A stretch of 64,000 bases of DNA from Alkalimonas sp. (lineage in GTDB: Bacteria > Pseudomonadota > Gammaproteobacteria > Enterobacterales > Alteromonadaceae). The notes beneath the pieces are model-generated. The model had not been told where the DNA came from. It made no database searches and worked only from the letters and a program-made list of their open reading frames with translations. Position numbers and translations under genes: made by a program. Below are positions 8,129 to 17,396 of this stretch, in pieces. Every line of letters begins with the position of its first letter. Position 1 is the stretch's first letter. The stretch lies in the NCBI RefSeq assembly GCF_020831925.1, contig NZ_JAFIFQ010000011.1, forward strand, positions 1 through 64,000. The letters are read 5' to 3'.

Positions 8129-8602
8129 TCAAAGGGCCGCTAAGATGGTTTCCGCTTTACTGACTTCAAACGATTTGGGCGGCTCGACATTCAACAAACT
8201 GACCTTGCCATCGTCAACAATCATAGCGTAACGCTGCGAGCGCACACCACCAAAATCTCCGGTATCCATAGTCAGGCCGGTAGCTTTATGAAAAGCACCA
8301 CCGCCATCCGCCAGAAAGGTAATTTCTTCGGAGTTTTGTGTCTCGGCCCAGGCCGCCATCACAAAAGCATCGTTCATCGAGGTACAAACAATGCTGTCTA
8401 CACCTTTGGCCTTGATTTGGTCCGCCAACGCAATATAGTCTGGTAGATGGGCTTCTGAGCAGGTCGGTGTAAAAGCACCGGGCACAGCGAAGAGCACTAC
8501 TTTTTTGCCTTTAAAAATATCAGCAGTACTTGGGTTTTTCATGCCGTCGCTGGTCAGTTGCGAAAAGCTCACTTCGGGTAAGGTATCGCCTGGTTTGATC
8601 AT
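8129..8602 (-). CDS. Peroxiredoxin, Prx5-like (redoxin family)
   Basis: 157-residue thiol peroxidase. The peroxidatic cysteine is C48 in PGAFTPTCSEAHLP, the signature of the Prx5/type II subfamily. A second cysteine, C73 in SIVCTSMND, sits where the resolving cysteine of atypical two-Cys members is found. It reduces hydrogen peroxide and alkyl hydroperoxides using glutathione/glutaredoxin or thioredoxin. I choose the ATG at 8602, which has TAGGAA upstream and begins MIKPGD; the ORF-track start at 8659 adds 19 unrelated residues. No glutaredoxin domain is fused. Confidence 0.9.
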   Translation of the reverse strand: MIKPGDTLPEVSFSQLTSDGMKNPSTADIFKGKKVVLFAVPGAFTPTCSEAHLPDYIALADQIKAKGVDSIVCTSMNDAFVMAAWAETQNSEEITFLADGGGAFHKATGLTMDTGDFGGVRSQRYAMIVDDGKVSLLNVEPPKSFEVSKAETILAAL

Positions 8603-8672
8603 AAGTAGGTTCCTATGGCTGATGAATGGGCTTGAATGAGTGTAGCTGAAAAATACCATCTGGCTGCCAGTT

Positions 8673-9452
8673 TCAGATGGCAGCTTTTACATAAACATCA
8701 AAACGGTTGTTCTTTCCTTTGACCTCATGGCTGGGTTTGGTTCCCGCCAAAGGCGGCGCATACGCCGGACGCTTCACCACCACGCGTTTGCTGGCCAGCG
8801 CCAAAGCCGCTGGTAACAAGGCATCCGCGTCCGGGTCTTCCCCAACCACCTGATGAAAGGCTCGCATTTCTTTTTTTACCAGGGCCGACTTTTGCCGTTC
8901 AGGAAACATCGGGTCCAAATACACCACTTCGACGGTATCTAACTGGCTGAGTGCCTGCTGGGCAGGCGCAAAATGCAATTGCATGCGCTCAGGCAGCCAA
9001 TCCGAAAGGTCCGGGTGTTCACTGGCCCGACGCAGCCCGTCCGCCAGCAAAGCCGCTACCAACGGATTGCGTTCCACCAAAGTCAGCTTGGCTCCAAGGC
9101 TTGCCAGCACAAAAGCATCCCGACCCAGCCCGGCGGTAGCATCAATCACAGTCAGATCTCGCTTTTTGTTCAAACCCACCGCCTTGGCGATGGCTTCGCC
9201 CATGCCGCCACCATGCTGACGACGATAGCTAGCACTACCGCTGGCAAAATCCACCACAATATCACTTTGTTTGAGTAGATCGGTATGACGAAGCACCAAT
9301 GCCTGCAAGTGCCAGGCCAGATGCCAGCCTTCAGCTTGCTCTGTAAGGATTAAGCCAAAACGCTGACTTAACCCATCAAGATAGGCTTGGTCAGCAGCAC
9401 TTAGTACGCTACCTGGCAACACAATCATCCGGAGCGGCTCCAAAAAGCGCAC
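8673..9452 (-). CDS. rsmJ: 16S rRNA (guanine1516-N2)-methyltransferase RsmJ
   Basis: S-adenosylmethionine-dependent methyltransferase of 259 residues (E. coli RsmJ is about 250). Visible motifs are the SAM loop VIDATAGLGRDAFVLASLG near residue 100 and the catalytic VVYLDPMFPERQKSALVKKEM near residue 175, followed by the C-terminal VVVKRPAYAPPL. It modifies G1516 in helix 45 of 16S rRNA. It lies 70 nt upstream of the peroxiredoxin on the same strand. In related genomes rsmJ is also close to prlC, as here. Confidence 0.93.
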   Translation of the reverse strand: MRFLEPLRMIVLPGSVLSAADQAYLDGLSQRFGLILTEQAEGWHLAWHLQALVLRHTDLLKQSDIVVDFASGSASYRRQHGGGMGEAIAKAVGLNKKRDLTVIDATAGLGRDAFVLASLGAKLTLVERNPLVAALLADGLRRASEHPDLSDWLPERMQLHFAPAQQALSQLDTVEVVYLDPMFPERQKSALVKKEMRAFHQVVGEDPDADALLPAALALASKRVVVKRPAYAPPLAGTKPSHEVKGKNNRFDVYVKAAI

Positions 9453-9495
9453 AGTGTAACCTGCTGTCTGTCAACACACCAGCTGACCTGCGGCC

Positions 9496-9984
9496 TTACA
9501 TTACCTCTTGTTTGGGCGTGCCCGTTATCTTGCACTGTCCACCCACCAGACTTACCGCCGGCTCTGGCACTATGGCGCAATCCGACATCCGGCCAAGCCG
9601 GATATTTTCCGCTTCCGCCGCCTTGTTGTAACTGGCTATTTTTTGCTGCAGCACGGTTTCATTCAAACCCTTGGTAGAGTAGGCAATGTATTCCGCAGGC
9701 CCACCACAAGGTTTATGGCCAAAGCCTATCACCCGGCATTGCTGCACATCATCGGCTTCTGCCTGACCAATCATGCTAAGAATATCTGCCCGCATTTTCT
9801 GTAAATCAGGATGATCTCGCATTTGTCGCTCCCGCTCTTTTACCGCTGCTCTGGGGTTAGTGACCGGATCAATCGGCTCTATCAATGGCTCAGGAGCCAG
9901 TCGCTCCCCCCCAGCCTGGCCCTGCTGACAAGCACCAAGTAAGGTCACTGCAACCATAGCCATTAGCCAATTCAGTTTTCGCAT
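9496..9984 (-). CDS. Small lipoprotein of unknown function
   Basis: 162 residues. A basic N-terminus and hydrophobic stretch end in a lipobox (TLLGAC, Cys near residue 19), so the mature protein is a lipid-anchored periplasmic or outer-membrane protein. The mature part is charged, starting with a proline-rich linker (PEPLIEPIDPVTNP). It has paired cysteines (QQCRVIGFGHKPCGG, and DCAIV...GGQCKI) that could form disulfides. I do not recognise a family. It is divergent from the traT pair and has a good AGGAG ribosome site before ATG 9984. Confidence 0.7.
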   Translation of the reverse strand: MRKLNWLMAMVAVTLLGACQQGQAGGERLAPEPLIEPIDPVTNPRAAVKERERQMRDHPDLQKMRADILSMIGQAEADDVQQCRVIGFGHKPCGGPAEYIAYSTKGLNETVLQQKIASYNKAAEAENIRLGRMSDCAIVPEPAVSLVGGQCKITGTPKQEVM

Positions 9985-10022
9985 TCACATCTCCTGTTGA
10001 TTCACCATGCTTTCTACTAAAA

Positions 10023-10072
10023 TTAAGCACCCGTTAAGCTTAGCAGATTAAGCTTGCAGTTGTTGAGCTTAA
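10023..10072. promoter_or_regulatory. Cluster of TTAAGC repeats ahead of traT pair
   Basis: TTAAGC appears in direct orientation at 10023, 10034 and 10048 and inverted (GCTTAA) at 10067, all inside the divergent gap with the small lipoprotein gene. This could be a regulator binding array; no known regulator is identified. Confidence 0.35.
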
Positions 10073-10091
10073 GTTACTACAGGACACCAAA

Positions 10092-10823
10092 ATGAAACAT
10101 ACCCTTTGGCTGGCGGCAATTATTGTCAGTTTATCGCTAAGTGGCTGCGGTGCCATTCATACTTCGGTCGCCAAACGCAATCTGGATGTACAAACGCAGA
10201 TGAGTTCTACCATCTTCCTGGATCCGGTTGAACCGGAGCAGCGCACCATCTTTGTCGATATCCGCAATACTTCGGATAAGCCCGAGTTTGATATTCGCCC
10301 TATGGTCATTCAATCCCTGCAGCAACGCGGCTATCAGGTCATCGATAGCCCATCACAGGCAACCTACTGGCTGCAAGCCAATGTGCTGCAAGTCGGTCGT
10401 ACCAATGCCAGAGCCGCTAATAGTGCGATGAATGCTGGCTATGGTGCTGCTGGTGGCGCCGTGCTGGGTCATACTGTACACAGAGCAACTGGCGGCTCTT
10501 CCGGCAGCGCCGCTACCGGTGCGGCCATTGCCGGTGCGGTGGCAGGCACTGTGTTCGATGCTCTGATTGAAGATGTGTATTACAGCGTCATTACCGACAT
10601 TCAGATTATGGAGCGTTTTGATGGCGTGGTACGAGAGCGCTCCGAGCATGTGCTGGTGCAAGGAGACAGTGGCAGCACAACCTCCAGCTATCAGCGCCAA
10701 AGCGATCAACGCCGCTATCAAAGTCGGGTCATCAGCTACGCTAATCAGTCCAATCTGAAATGGGAAGATGCAGCGCCGGATCTGCAGATGGGTCTGGTAC
10801 GGGCTCTAGCAGGTTTATTCTGA
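10092..10823 (+). CDS. TraT-like complement-resistance lipoprotein, copy 1
   Basis: 243-residue outer-membrane lipoprotein. The signal peptide ends in the lipobox LSGC (Cys near 19). The following AIHTSVAKRNLDVQTQMSSTIFLDPV block, the Gly/Ala-rich hydrophobic middle (AGYGAAGGAVLG... GAAIAGAVAGT) and the C-terminal ALAGLF ending are characteristic of TraT. TraT on F-type plasmids gives surface exclusion and serum resistance; chromosomal homologues occur in environmental gammaproteobacteria and have no settled role. No conjugation genes are nearby. It overlaps the next TraT-like gene by one base (TGATG). Confidence 0.85.
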   Translation: MKHTLWLAAIIVSLSLSGCGAIHTSVAKRNLDVQTQMSSTIFLDPVEPEQRTIFVDIRNTSDKPEFDIRPMVIQSLQQRGYQVIDSPSQATYWLQANVLQVGRTNARAANSAMNAGYGAAGGAVLGHTVHRATGGSSGSAATGAAIAGAVAGTVFDALIEDVYYSVITDIQIMERFDGVVRERSEHVLVQGDSGSTTSSYQRQSDQRRYQSRVISYANQSNLKWEDAAPDLQMGLVRALAGLF

Positions 10824-11677
10824 TGCATAAGGCCGGTGTTAGCCTCTGCTTGATGCTTTTGTTGTTGCAGCTAACAGGCTGCACGGCCATTCACCGATCC
10901 ATCGCCAAGGGCGAGCTGGATGTGCAAACCCGGATGAGCCAGACCATCTATCTTGATCCGGTCGAGCCGGAATTACGCACTGTGTTTCTGGATTTTCGCA
11001 GCACGGCCGCGGAATTCCAGCAACCACTGGATCAGGCAGTGATCGACTTTTTGCAACAACGTGGTTATCAGGTCACCAATAGCCCGGCGCAGGCGCAGTT
11101 CTGGCTGCAAGTGAATGTTCGCACTGTGCTCAAGCAAGCGCCGGAAAAAGTGCTAGCCCAGGCTGAGTTCGGCATGAGTGAGACAGAGATTGAGCAACTG
11201 ATGAACCCGGCCTTGCTGGCGGTGCCCGCACTTTTGCCGGACGACGCCACTGAACAGCCAAGCAGGCAGCGTCGCTCCAACCGGTCATCGGGTAGCAATG
11301 TCTATGTTGGGTATTCGGATAGTGTGGATGTGAGTAGCCGGGATCTGCGCAACGCAGCCATAGCATTGGCCATCATCGCCGGTACCGAATATGCCGGCCG
11401 GCAGTTGGTGAAAGATGTCTACTACACCATGGTCACCGACTTGCAAGTGGCAGAGCGCATTGCTGCCGACAGCGATGAACTGGTGCTTGAGTACAGTCAG
11501 CATTTGCTGCTGCAAGGCGATAGTGGTAGCACGGATACGCTGTGGGAGCGCGCGACCGATCGCCGTAAGTATCAGGCCAGAGTGATTAGCTTTGCCAATC
11601 AAGCCAATCTACGCTGGGAAGATGCTGAACCAGGACTGCAATCAGGCCTGATCCGCTCACTGGCAGGTATCTTCTAA
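10823..11677 (+). CDS. TraT-like lipoprotein, copy 2 (diverged)
   Basis: 284 residues from the ATG at 10823, which sits in the TGATG overlap with copy 1; the ORF-track start at 10760 lies inside copy 1 and precedes the signal peptide. The lipobox is LTGC. Mature start AIHRSIAKGELDVQTRMSQTIYLDPVEPE and the end SLAGIF align with copy 1. The middle differs: in place of the Gly-rich hydrophobic segment it has an Arg/Ser-rich insert (PSRQRRSNRSSGSN) and a shorter Ala/Ile segment. This suggests duplication followed by specialisation; the two may form a hetero-oligomer. Confidence 0.8.
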   Translation: MHKAGVSLCLMLLLLQLTGCTAIHRSIAKGELDVQTRMSQTIYLDPVEPELRTVFLDFRSTAAEFQQPLDQAVIDFLQQRGYQVTNSPAQAQFWLQVNVRTVLKQAPEKVLAQAEFGMSETEIEQLMNPALLAVPALLPDDATEQPSRQRRSNRSSGSNVYVGYSDSVDVSSRDLRNAAIALAIIAGTEYAGRQLVKDVYYTMVTDLQVAERIAADSDELVLEYSQHLLLQGDSGSTDTLWERATDRRKYQARVISFANQANLRWEDAEPGLQSGLIRSLAGIF

Positions 11678-11686
11678 CCTGCCAGT
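11659..11686. repeat. Inverted repeat overlapping the second traT stop
   Basis: ACTGGCAGGT and ACCTGCCAGT form a 10-bp perfect stem with an 8-nt loop, lying across the stop codon and between convergent traT-2 and prlC. No T-run follows on either strand. Possible weak bidirectional terminator. Confidence 0.55.
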
Positions 11687-11704
11687 CAGCCAACGCCCAC
11701 CTAG

Positions 11705-13753
11705 TTAGCTGGCAATTCCCATATGCCGCAGTAAGGCTTCATTGGATGGCTCACGACCGCGGAAGCCTTTAAACAGCTCCATCGGCTCGGCGCTGCCACC
11801 GCGCTCTAAAATCCATTGCAGGAAGTCACGCCCGGTTTGCGGATTAAACACCCCTTCTTCTTCAAAGCGTCCGAATGCATCGGATGACAACACCTCGGCC
11901 CACAGATAACTGTAATACCCAGCGGCATAACCACCAGCAAAGATATGGCTAAAGCCATGCTGGAAACGATTAAAACGTGGTGGAATAATCACCGACACCT
12001 GCTGCCGGACCTCATCGAGCAAAGCTTGCGCCTGACCACCGAGCTCTGGCTGGTACTCGGCGTGCAATCTGAAATCGAACAGCGCAAATTCCAGCTGACG
12101 CACCAAAAACATGGCCGACTGGAAGTTTTTCGCTGCCAGCATCTTATCCAGCAAGTCCTGCGGCAGGGCCTCGCCGGTTTCGTAATGGCCGGAAATCAGC
12201 TGTAACGCTTCCGGCTGCCAGCACCAGTTCTCCAGAAACTGACTGGGCAACTCGACCGCATCCCAGGCCACACCGTTGATACCAGCGACCGCTGCCGCAT
12301 CGACCTGTGTCAGCATATGGTGCAAACCATGACCAAACTCATGGAACAAGGTCACCACTTCGTCGTGGGTAAAAAGTGCAGGCTTGCCGCCGACCGGCTT
12401 ATTGAAGTTGCAGGTTAAATAGGCCACCGGGCTTTGCAATGTGCCATCTGGCAATAAGCGCCGGCCCCGGCAGTCATCCATCCAGGCACCACCGCGCTTT
12501 TTCGCCCGGGCGTATAAATCCAGGTAGAAGCTGCCACGCAGGGCCCCTGAACCATCAAAAATATCGTAAAAACGCACATCCGGATGCCAGACATCCACCC
12601 CGGCTCGCTCACGTACCGTCATGCCAAACAGCTTTTCAATCACCGCAAACAGGCCCGGCACCACCTTGGTTTCCGGGAAATAAGGCCGCAGCTGTTCATC
12701 GGAAATAGCATAGCGGGCTTGCTTTAGCTTATCTGAGTAATAGGCAATATCCCAGGCTTGCAAATCACTGTGCTGGTACTCGCTTTGGGCAAAGTCTTTC
12801 AACTCGGCCAGCTCTTTTTCGGCCTGCGGCTTAGCGCGGCGGGCTAAATCCTGCAAGAAATTCAGCACCTGGGCCGGGGACTCGGCCATCTTGGTAGCCA
12901 GCGACTCTTCGGCCGCATTGGCAAAGTCCAGCAACTGTGCCAACTCGTGCTTCAGCGCCAGGGTTTCTTCGATAATGGCGCTGTTGTCGAATTGACCGGC
13001 ATGCGGCCCCTGATCGGAGGCCCGGGTGCAATAAGCTTGGTACACTTCCTCACGCAAAGCGCGATCGTCGGCATAGGTCATCACCGGCAAATAACTTGGA
13101 AACTCCAGTGTCAGTACCCAGCCATCGAGTTCACGACTTTTTGCTTCCTCGGCCGCCGCCGCTTTGGCATCATCCGGCAAGCCGGCTAACTGGCTTTCGT
13201 CGGTCAGGTGCTTGTGCCAGGCCTGGGTGGCATCCAGGGTATGATTGGAAAAGCTGGATGACAGCTCAGACAGGCGGCTTTGAATCTCACCGTAACGTTG
13301 CTTTTTCTCCGCTGGCAAACCAATACCGGATAATTTGAAATCACGCAGCGCATTTTGAATCACTTTTTGCTGAGCCGGGCTAAGTTTCGCGTAAGCTTTA
13401 CTTGCAGCCAACTGACGATAGGCCTGATACAAACCTTCGTGCTGTCCCAGCCAGGTACTGAACTCCGATAACAGTGGCAGGCAGCTCTCGTAGGCCTCTC
13501 GTAGCTCGGCGCTGTTGAGCACCGAGTTTAGATGAGACACCGGCGACCACAGTTTTCCTAATCTGTCACTGCCATCTTCCAACGCCACCACCAGATTATC
13601 CCAGCTGAAAGTGCTTTGCGTAAGCACCTGCTCCACACTGTCCCTGGCTTTGGCGATGGCCGTTTCCACGGCAGGTTTCACCTGCTCGGGCTTGATGAGC
13701 GAAAATGGCGGTAAATCGGTAAATTCAAGCAAGGGGTTGTGCACTGTGGTCAT
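11705..13753 (-). CDS. prlC: Oligopeptidase A (M3 metallopeptidase PrlC)
   Basis: 682-residue cytosolic zinc peptidase that degrades signal peptides and short oligopeptides. The M3 active site VTLFHEFGHGLHHML (HExxH) lies near residue 470, with the downstream glutamate block after it. Length and the C-terminal EPSNEALLRHMGI ending match the E. coli enzyme. It is divergent from gor across about 150 bases; a prlC-gor neighbourhood is common in this part of the gammaproteobacteria. A good AGGAA ribosome site precedes ATG 13753. Confidence 0.95.
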   Translation of the reverse strand: MTTVHNPLLEFTDLPPFSLIKPEQVKPAVETAIAKARDSVEQVLTQSTFSWDNLVVALEDGSDRLGKLWSPVSHLNSVLNSAELREAYESCLPLLSEFSTWLGQHEGLYQAYRQLAASKAYAKLSPAQQKVIQNALRDFKLSGIGLPAEKKQRYGEIQSRLSELSSSFSNHTLDATQAWHKHLTDESQLAGLPDDAKAAAAEEAKSRELDGWVLTLEFPSYLPVMTYADDRALREEVYQAYCTRASDQGPHAGQFDNSAIIEETLALKHELAQLLDFANAAEESLATKMAESPAQVLNFLQDLARRAKPQAEKELAELKDFAQSEYQHSDLQAWDIAYYSDKLKQARYAISDEQLRPYFPETKVVPGLFAVIEKLFGMTVRERAGVDVWHPDVRFYDIFDGSGALRGSFYLDLYARAKKRGGAWMDDCRGRRLLPDGTLQSPVAYLTCNFNKPVGGKPALFTHDEVVTLFHEFGHGLHHMLTQVDAAAVAGINGVAWDAVELPSQFLENWCWQPEALQLISGHYETGEALPQDLLDKMLAAKNFQSAMFLVRQLEFALFDFRLHAEYQPELGGQAQALLDEVRQQVSVIIPPRFNRFQHGFSHIFAGGYAAGYYSYLWAEVLSSDAFGRFEEEGVFNPQTGRDFLQWILERGGSAEPMELFKGFRGREPSNEALLRHMGIAS

Positions 13754-13901
13754 GGTTGTTCCTGTTGAGCTTTGTCAATACTCTTCAATGTTGGGGCGAA
13801 TGCCGCACAAGTCAAGGCAGCTGTTTAGTCCATAGCTCTTGTGATTCCACTCACCGGGCCTTATATAGAAGCTAATACGCCTCAAAAAAACAGGATTTTT
13901 T

Positions 13902-15257
13902 ATGACCCGACATTACGATTACCTGGCCATTGGCGCCGGCAGTGGCGGCATTGCCTCCGCTAACCGGGCCGCCATGCGTGGCGCCAAAGCCGCTGTGATA
14001 GAAGCCAAAGCGGTCGGCGGTACCTGCGTGAATGTCGGCTGCGTACCGAAAAAAGTCATGTGGTACGGCGCTCATATTGCCGAAGCCATCAAGTACAGCC
14101 CGGCTTATGGTTTTGATATGCAGCAGCAAGGGTTTGACTGGGCCACCCTGGTGCGCAACCGTGAGGCTTATATTGAGCGCATTCATGCGGCTTATCAGCG
14201 CGGCTTTGCCAGCAATGGCGTTGAGCTGATTGAAGGCTTTGCCACTTTTGTTGATAAAAACACGGTGGAAGTGAATGGCGAGCGCATCAGTGCCGATCAT
14301 ATCACCATTGCCGTCGGTGGCCGGCCAAGCCGGCCGGATATTCCAGGCGCAGAGCTTGGCATCGACTCGGATGGCTTTTTTGCCCTCACCGAGCAGCCGA
14401 AAAAAGCCGTGGTGGTTGGTGCTGGCTACATCGCAGTAGAAATCGCCGGTGTGCTGCATGCGCTTGGCAGTGATACCCACCTGCTGGTTCGCAAAGACAG
14501 ACCGCTACGCAACTTTGATACCGATATCACCGATGCGCTGCTGGAGCGGATGAAACAGGATGAACTGCAACTGCACACTCAGACCGAAGTTAGCAAAGTA
14601 GAAGCAGGCAGTGATGGCCGTCTGATCGTGTATCTAAGCGATGGCGGCATGCTGCTGAATGTTGATTGCCTGATCTGGGCCATTGGCCGCGAACCTGCCA
14701 CCGATGCCATAAAGCTTGAAGCCGCTGGCGTCACCACCGATGAGCAAGGCTATATCCGCACCGATGCTTACCAAAACACCAATGTGCCAGGCATCTATGC
14801 AGTCGGGGATATCACCGGCGAAGCCCAACTCACTCCGGTGGCGGTAAAAGCCGGCCGTATGCTGGCCGAACGGCTGTTTAACAAGGCCATGCCGGATGCC
14901 AAAATGGACTACCGGCTGATTCCGACGGTGGTGTTCAGCCATCCGCCAATTGGTACCATCGGCCTGACCGAAGCAGAAGCTAAAGCTGAATTCGGCGAAG
15001 CCAACATCAAGGTCTATCGCTCCAGCTTTGCTGCCATGTACAACGCCATCACACCGCACCGCGCCATGAGCACCTTTAAGCTGGTGTGCGCCGGCAAAGA
15101 GGAAAAAGTGGTTGGCCTGCATGGCATCGGCGAAGGCATGGATGAAGTGCTGCAAGGCTTTGCCGTGGCGTTGAAAATGGGTGCTACCAAGGCCGATTTT
15201 GACGCCACAGTAGCGCTGCACCCCACCAGTGCGGAAGAGTTTGTTACCATGCGCTAA
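13902..15257 (+). CDS. gor: Glutathione-disulfide reductase
   Basis: 451-residue flavoprotein that reduces glutathione disulfide with NADPH. The FAD Rossmann motif [11 protein letters not shown] starts near residue 9. The redox disulfide is [13 protein letters not shown] (C42, C47). The NADPH-binding region [14 protein letters not shown] is near residue 170, and the C-terminal [14 protein letters not shown] supplies the catalytic His-Glu pair. The leader carries CAGGA before the ATG. It keeps glutathione reduced and may support the nearby Prx5-like peroxiredoxin indirectly. Confidence 0.95.
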   Translation: MTRHYDYLAIGAGSGGIASANRAAMRGAKAAVIEAKAVGGTCVNVGCVPKKVMWYGAHIAEAIKYSPAYGFDMQQQGFDWATLVRNREAYIERIHAAYQRGFASNGVELIEGFATFVDKNTVEVNGERISADHITIAVGGRPSRPDIPGAELGIDSDGFFALTEQPKKAVVVGAGYIAVEIAGVLHALGSDTHLLVRKDRPLRNFDTDITDALLERMKQDELQLHTQTEVSKVEAGSDGRLIVYLSDGGMLLNVDCLIWAIGREPATDAIKLEAAGVTTDEQGYIRTDAYQNTNVPGIYAVGDITGEAQLTPVAVKAGRMLAERLFNKAMPDAKMDYRLIPTVVFSHPPIGTIGLTEAEAKAEFGEANIKVYRSSFAAMYNAITPHRAMSTFKLVCAGKEEKVVGLHGIGEGMDEVLQGFAVALKMGATKADFDATVALHPTSAEEFVTMR

Positions 15258-15306
15258 ACTCTGCCTACAGCGTTTTTTTATACCCCTGCATCAAAGGAGC
15301 CAAAGC

Positions 15307-16050
15307 ATGCGCACTCTGCTAACACTGCTGGGGTATTTGCTGGCCGGTTATGGGCTGCTGTGCCTGCTGCTGTATCTGTTGCAGCGCCAGCTGATTTATT
15401 TTCCGGTACCGGCGGCCTTTCCACCGGAACAGCCGCTTGTATTGCAGCAAGGCCAGCATCAGCTGCTGGTCAGTCAGCAGTCTCGCTCCGGGCCACAGGC
15501 TCTGCTGTACTTTGGTGGCAATGCCGAGGATGTCAGTGTCAACCTGCCTGAGTTCAGCGCCGCTTTTCCCGAGCACGCTATTTATCTGATGCATTACCGC
15601 GGCTATGGCGGCAGTGAAGGCAGGCCATCTGAGCAAGCACTGGTCAGCGATGCACTGGCCTTGTTTGATAAGGTAGCGACACAGCACAGCGACATCACCG
15701 TGATTGGCCGCAGCCTTGGCTCGGGCGTGGCGGTGCAACTGGCGGCCAAGCGCCCGCTGCAGCAGTTGGTGTTGATCACCCCTTTTGATAGCCTGACAAA
15801 ATTGGCCCAACAGCAGTTCCCTGTAGTGCCGGTGCGCTGGTTATTAAAAGATCGCTACGAATCCGCCCGCTACGCCAGTCAGATTGACACCCCCACCCTG
15901 CTGCTGGTCGCCGAGCAGGATGAAATCATTGACCGGGCACGCAGCAAAGCACTGTATCAGGCTTTTGCCCCCGGCATTGCCCGGCTGCAGCTTTACCCTG
16001 GCGGACACAACAGCTATCTGCCCGCCCAGCACATCAAAAACTCGCTTTAA
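15307..16050 (+). CDS. Membrane-anchored alpha/beta hydrolase
   Basis: 247 residues from ATG 15307 (AAAGGAG ribosome site 10 nt upstream); the ORF-track start at 15229 lies within gor. An N-terminal hydrophobic helix (about residues 4-22) anchors it. The hydrolase core has YFGGNAEDV, MHYRGYGGSEG, nucleophile elbow IGRSLGSGVA (Ser near 141), a late acid (AEQDEII) and PGGHNSYL with the catalytic histidine. It resembles the YfhR/Bem46-type family, substrate unknown. Its stop overlaps the convergent M20 gene's stop by 4 bp. Confidence 0.8.
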   Translation: MRTLLTLLGYLLAGYGLLCLLLYLLQRQLIYFPVPAAFPPEQPLVLQQGQHQLLVSQQSRSGPQALLYFGGNAEDVSVNLPEFSAAFPEHAIYLMHYRGYGGSEGRPSEQALVSDALALFDKVATQHSDITVIGRSLGSGVAVQLAAKRPLQQLVLITPFDSLTKLAQQQFPVVPVRWLLKDRYESARYASQIDTPTLLLVAEQDEIIDRARSKALYQAFAPGIARLQLYPGGHNSYLPAQHIKNSL

Positions 16051-17333
16051 CCAGCGCCCGGGTAATCAAACACCCAGTTAATAAACAGATTGGTGCCCAC
16101 TTTTAATGCCCGCTCATCGGCATAGAAAAATGGTGAGTGATTGGCTGGCATGCTGGCCGGGTCTCTATCTGGCGGCGCTACCCCCAAGAATACAAACATG
16201 CCGGGCACTTCCAGCGCGTAATAGGAAAAATCCTCCGCGCCGGTCACCAGTGGGCTTTCCTGCACCATCTGCTCACCAGCCACCGCCTTGGTGGTTGGCA
16301 ACATCCGCGCCACCAGCTCCGGATTGTTGATGGTCACCGGGTAGCCTTCAATAATGGTAACCTCTGCAGTGGCACCAGTGACATGAGCTGAAGCCTCTGC
16401 CGCCTGGGTTAGCTGGCGGAAAATTTGCTGGCGAATGTCCATATCAAAGTTACGAATGGTGCCTTCCAGATAGACCTCATCCGGAATAATGTTGTTGCGC
16501 ACCCCGCCTTCGACAATACCAAAGCTCACTACGGCCGGTGCCCTGGTAATGTTGATTTGCCGGCTAACGATGGTTTGCACGTTATTGATAATTTGCGCGG
16601 CCGCCACGATAGGATCGACCCCGGCCCAGGGCGAGGAGCCATGGGTCTGCTGACCTTTGACCCGGATCTCAAAGCGATCAGACGATGCCATCAAAGGTCC
16701 CTTACGGTAGCCAATGGCGCCAAGCGGAGCCTGGCCCCAGACATGAATACCAAAAATAGCATCCGGCTTCAGTTCAGCAAATAAGCCTTCACGCAGCATC
16801 AGCTCAGCGCCGCCTTCTTCTCCGGGCGGCGCACCTTCTTCCGCTGGCTGGAAGATAAACATCACGGTACCAGCTAGCTGCTGGCGATGCTCAGCCAGGT
16901 ACTCAGCTGCCCCCATCAGCATAGCGACATGCAAGTCATGGCCACAGGCATGCATGACCCCGACTTCGTTGCCGCGGTACTCGCCAATCACTGTTGAGCG
17001 AAAAGGCACATCGGTTTGTTCTGTGACCGGCAGGGCATCCATATCGGCCCGCAGTGCTATCACAGGGCCAGGCTTGCCACCACGCAGCACCCCAACCACA
17101 CCGGTATGGGCAATTTCGGTTTGCACCTCCATACCCAGCTCGCGCAGATGCGCTGCTACCAAAGCAGCTGTGCGAAACTCGCGATTGCTCAGCTCCGGGT
17201 GCTGGTGGATGTCCCGCCGCCAGGCAATCACCTTTTGCTCCAGTTCGGCGCTGATGGCTGGTCGTGCTGACTGTTCTGCCAAGAGCCCGGCAGGCACACA
17301 AAGAAAAATGACCAATAATGAAATTCGAAGCAT
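16047..17333 (-). CDS. Periplasmic M20 family amidohydrolase
   Basis: 428 residues from ATG 17333, which has AAGGGG at the right distance; the ORF-track start 42 bases further upstream is not needed. Residues 1-19 form a Sec signal peptide ending in LLAEQ. The mature part has M20D hallmarks: RRDIHQHPELSNREF, ALRADMDALPV, the metal ligands HACGHDLH near residue 120 and HVWGQ later. Family members hydrolyse N-acyl or indole amino-acid conjugates or hippurate; the substrate here is unknown. It follows the MFS transporter by 63 nt on the same strand, so the two may be co-expressed. Confidence 0.85.
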   Translation of the reverse strand: MLRISLLVIFLCVPAGLLAEQSARPAISAELEQKVIAWRRDIHQHPELSNREFRTAALVAAHLRELGMEVQTEIAHTGVVGVLRGGKPGPVIALRADMDALPVTEQTDVPFRSTVIGEYRGNEVGVMHACGHDLHVAMLMGAAEYLAEHRQQLAGTVMFIFQPAEEGAPPGEEGGAELMLREGLFAELKPDAIFGIHVWGQAPLGAIGYRKGPLMASSDRFEIRVKGQQTHGSSPWAGVDPIVAAAQIINNVQTIVSRQINITRAPAVVSFGIVEGGVRNNIIPDEVYLEGTIRNFDMDIRQQIFRQLTQAAEASAHVTGATAEVTIIEGYPVTINNPELVARMLPTTKAVAGEQMVQESPLVTGAEDFSYYALEVPGMFVFLGVAPPDRDPASMPANHSPFFYADERALKVGTNLFINWVFDYPGAG

Positions 17334-17396
17334 GCTATTCCCCTTTTGCATCAATGGCTTTGAGCTTAGCTGCAATTTCAGCCGGTAGCAATGCGC

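Noticed and set aside
13872-14480. 202-codon minus-strand ORF over gor
   Set aside because: Antisense to the intact glutathione reductase and without recognisable motifs.
15258-15285. Terminator after gor
   Set aside because: A T-run is present, but the stem is only about 4 bp and too weak to call.
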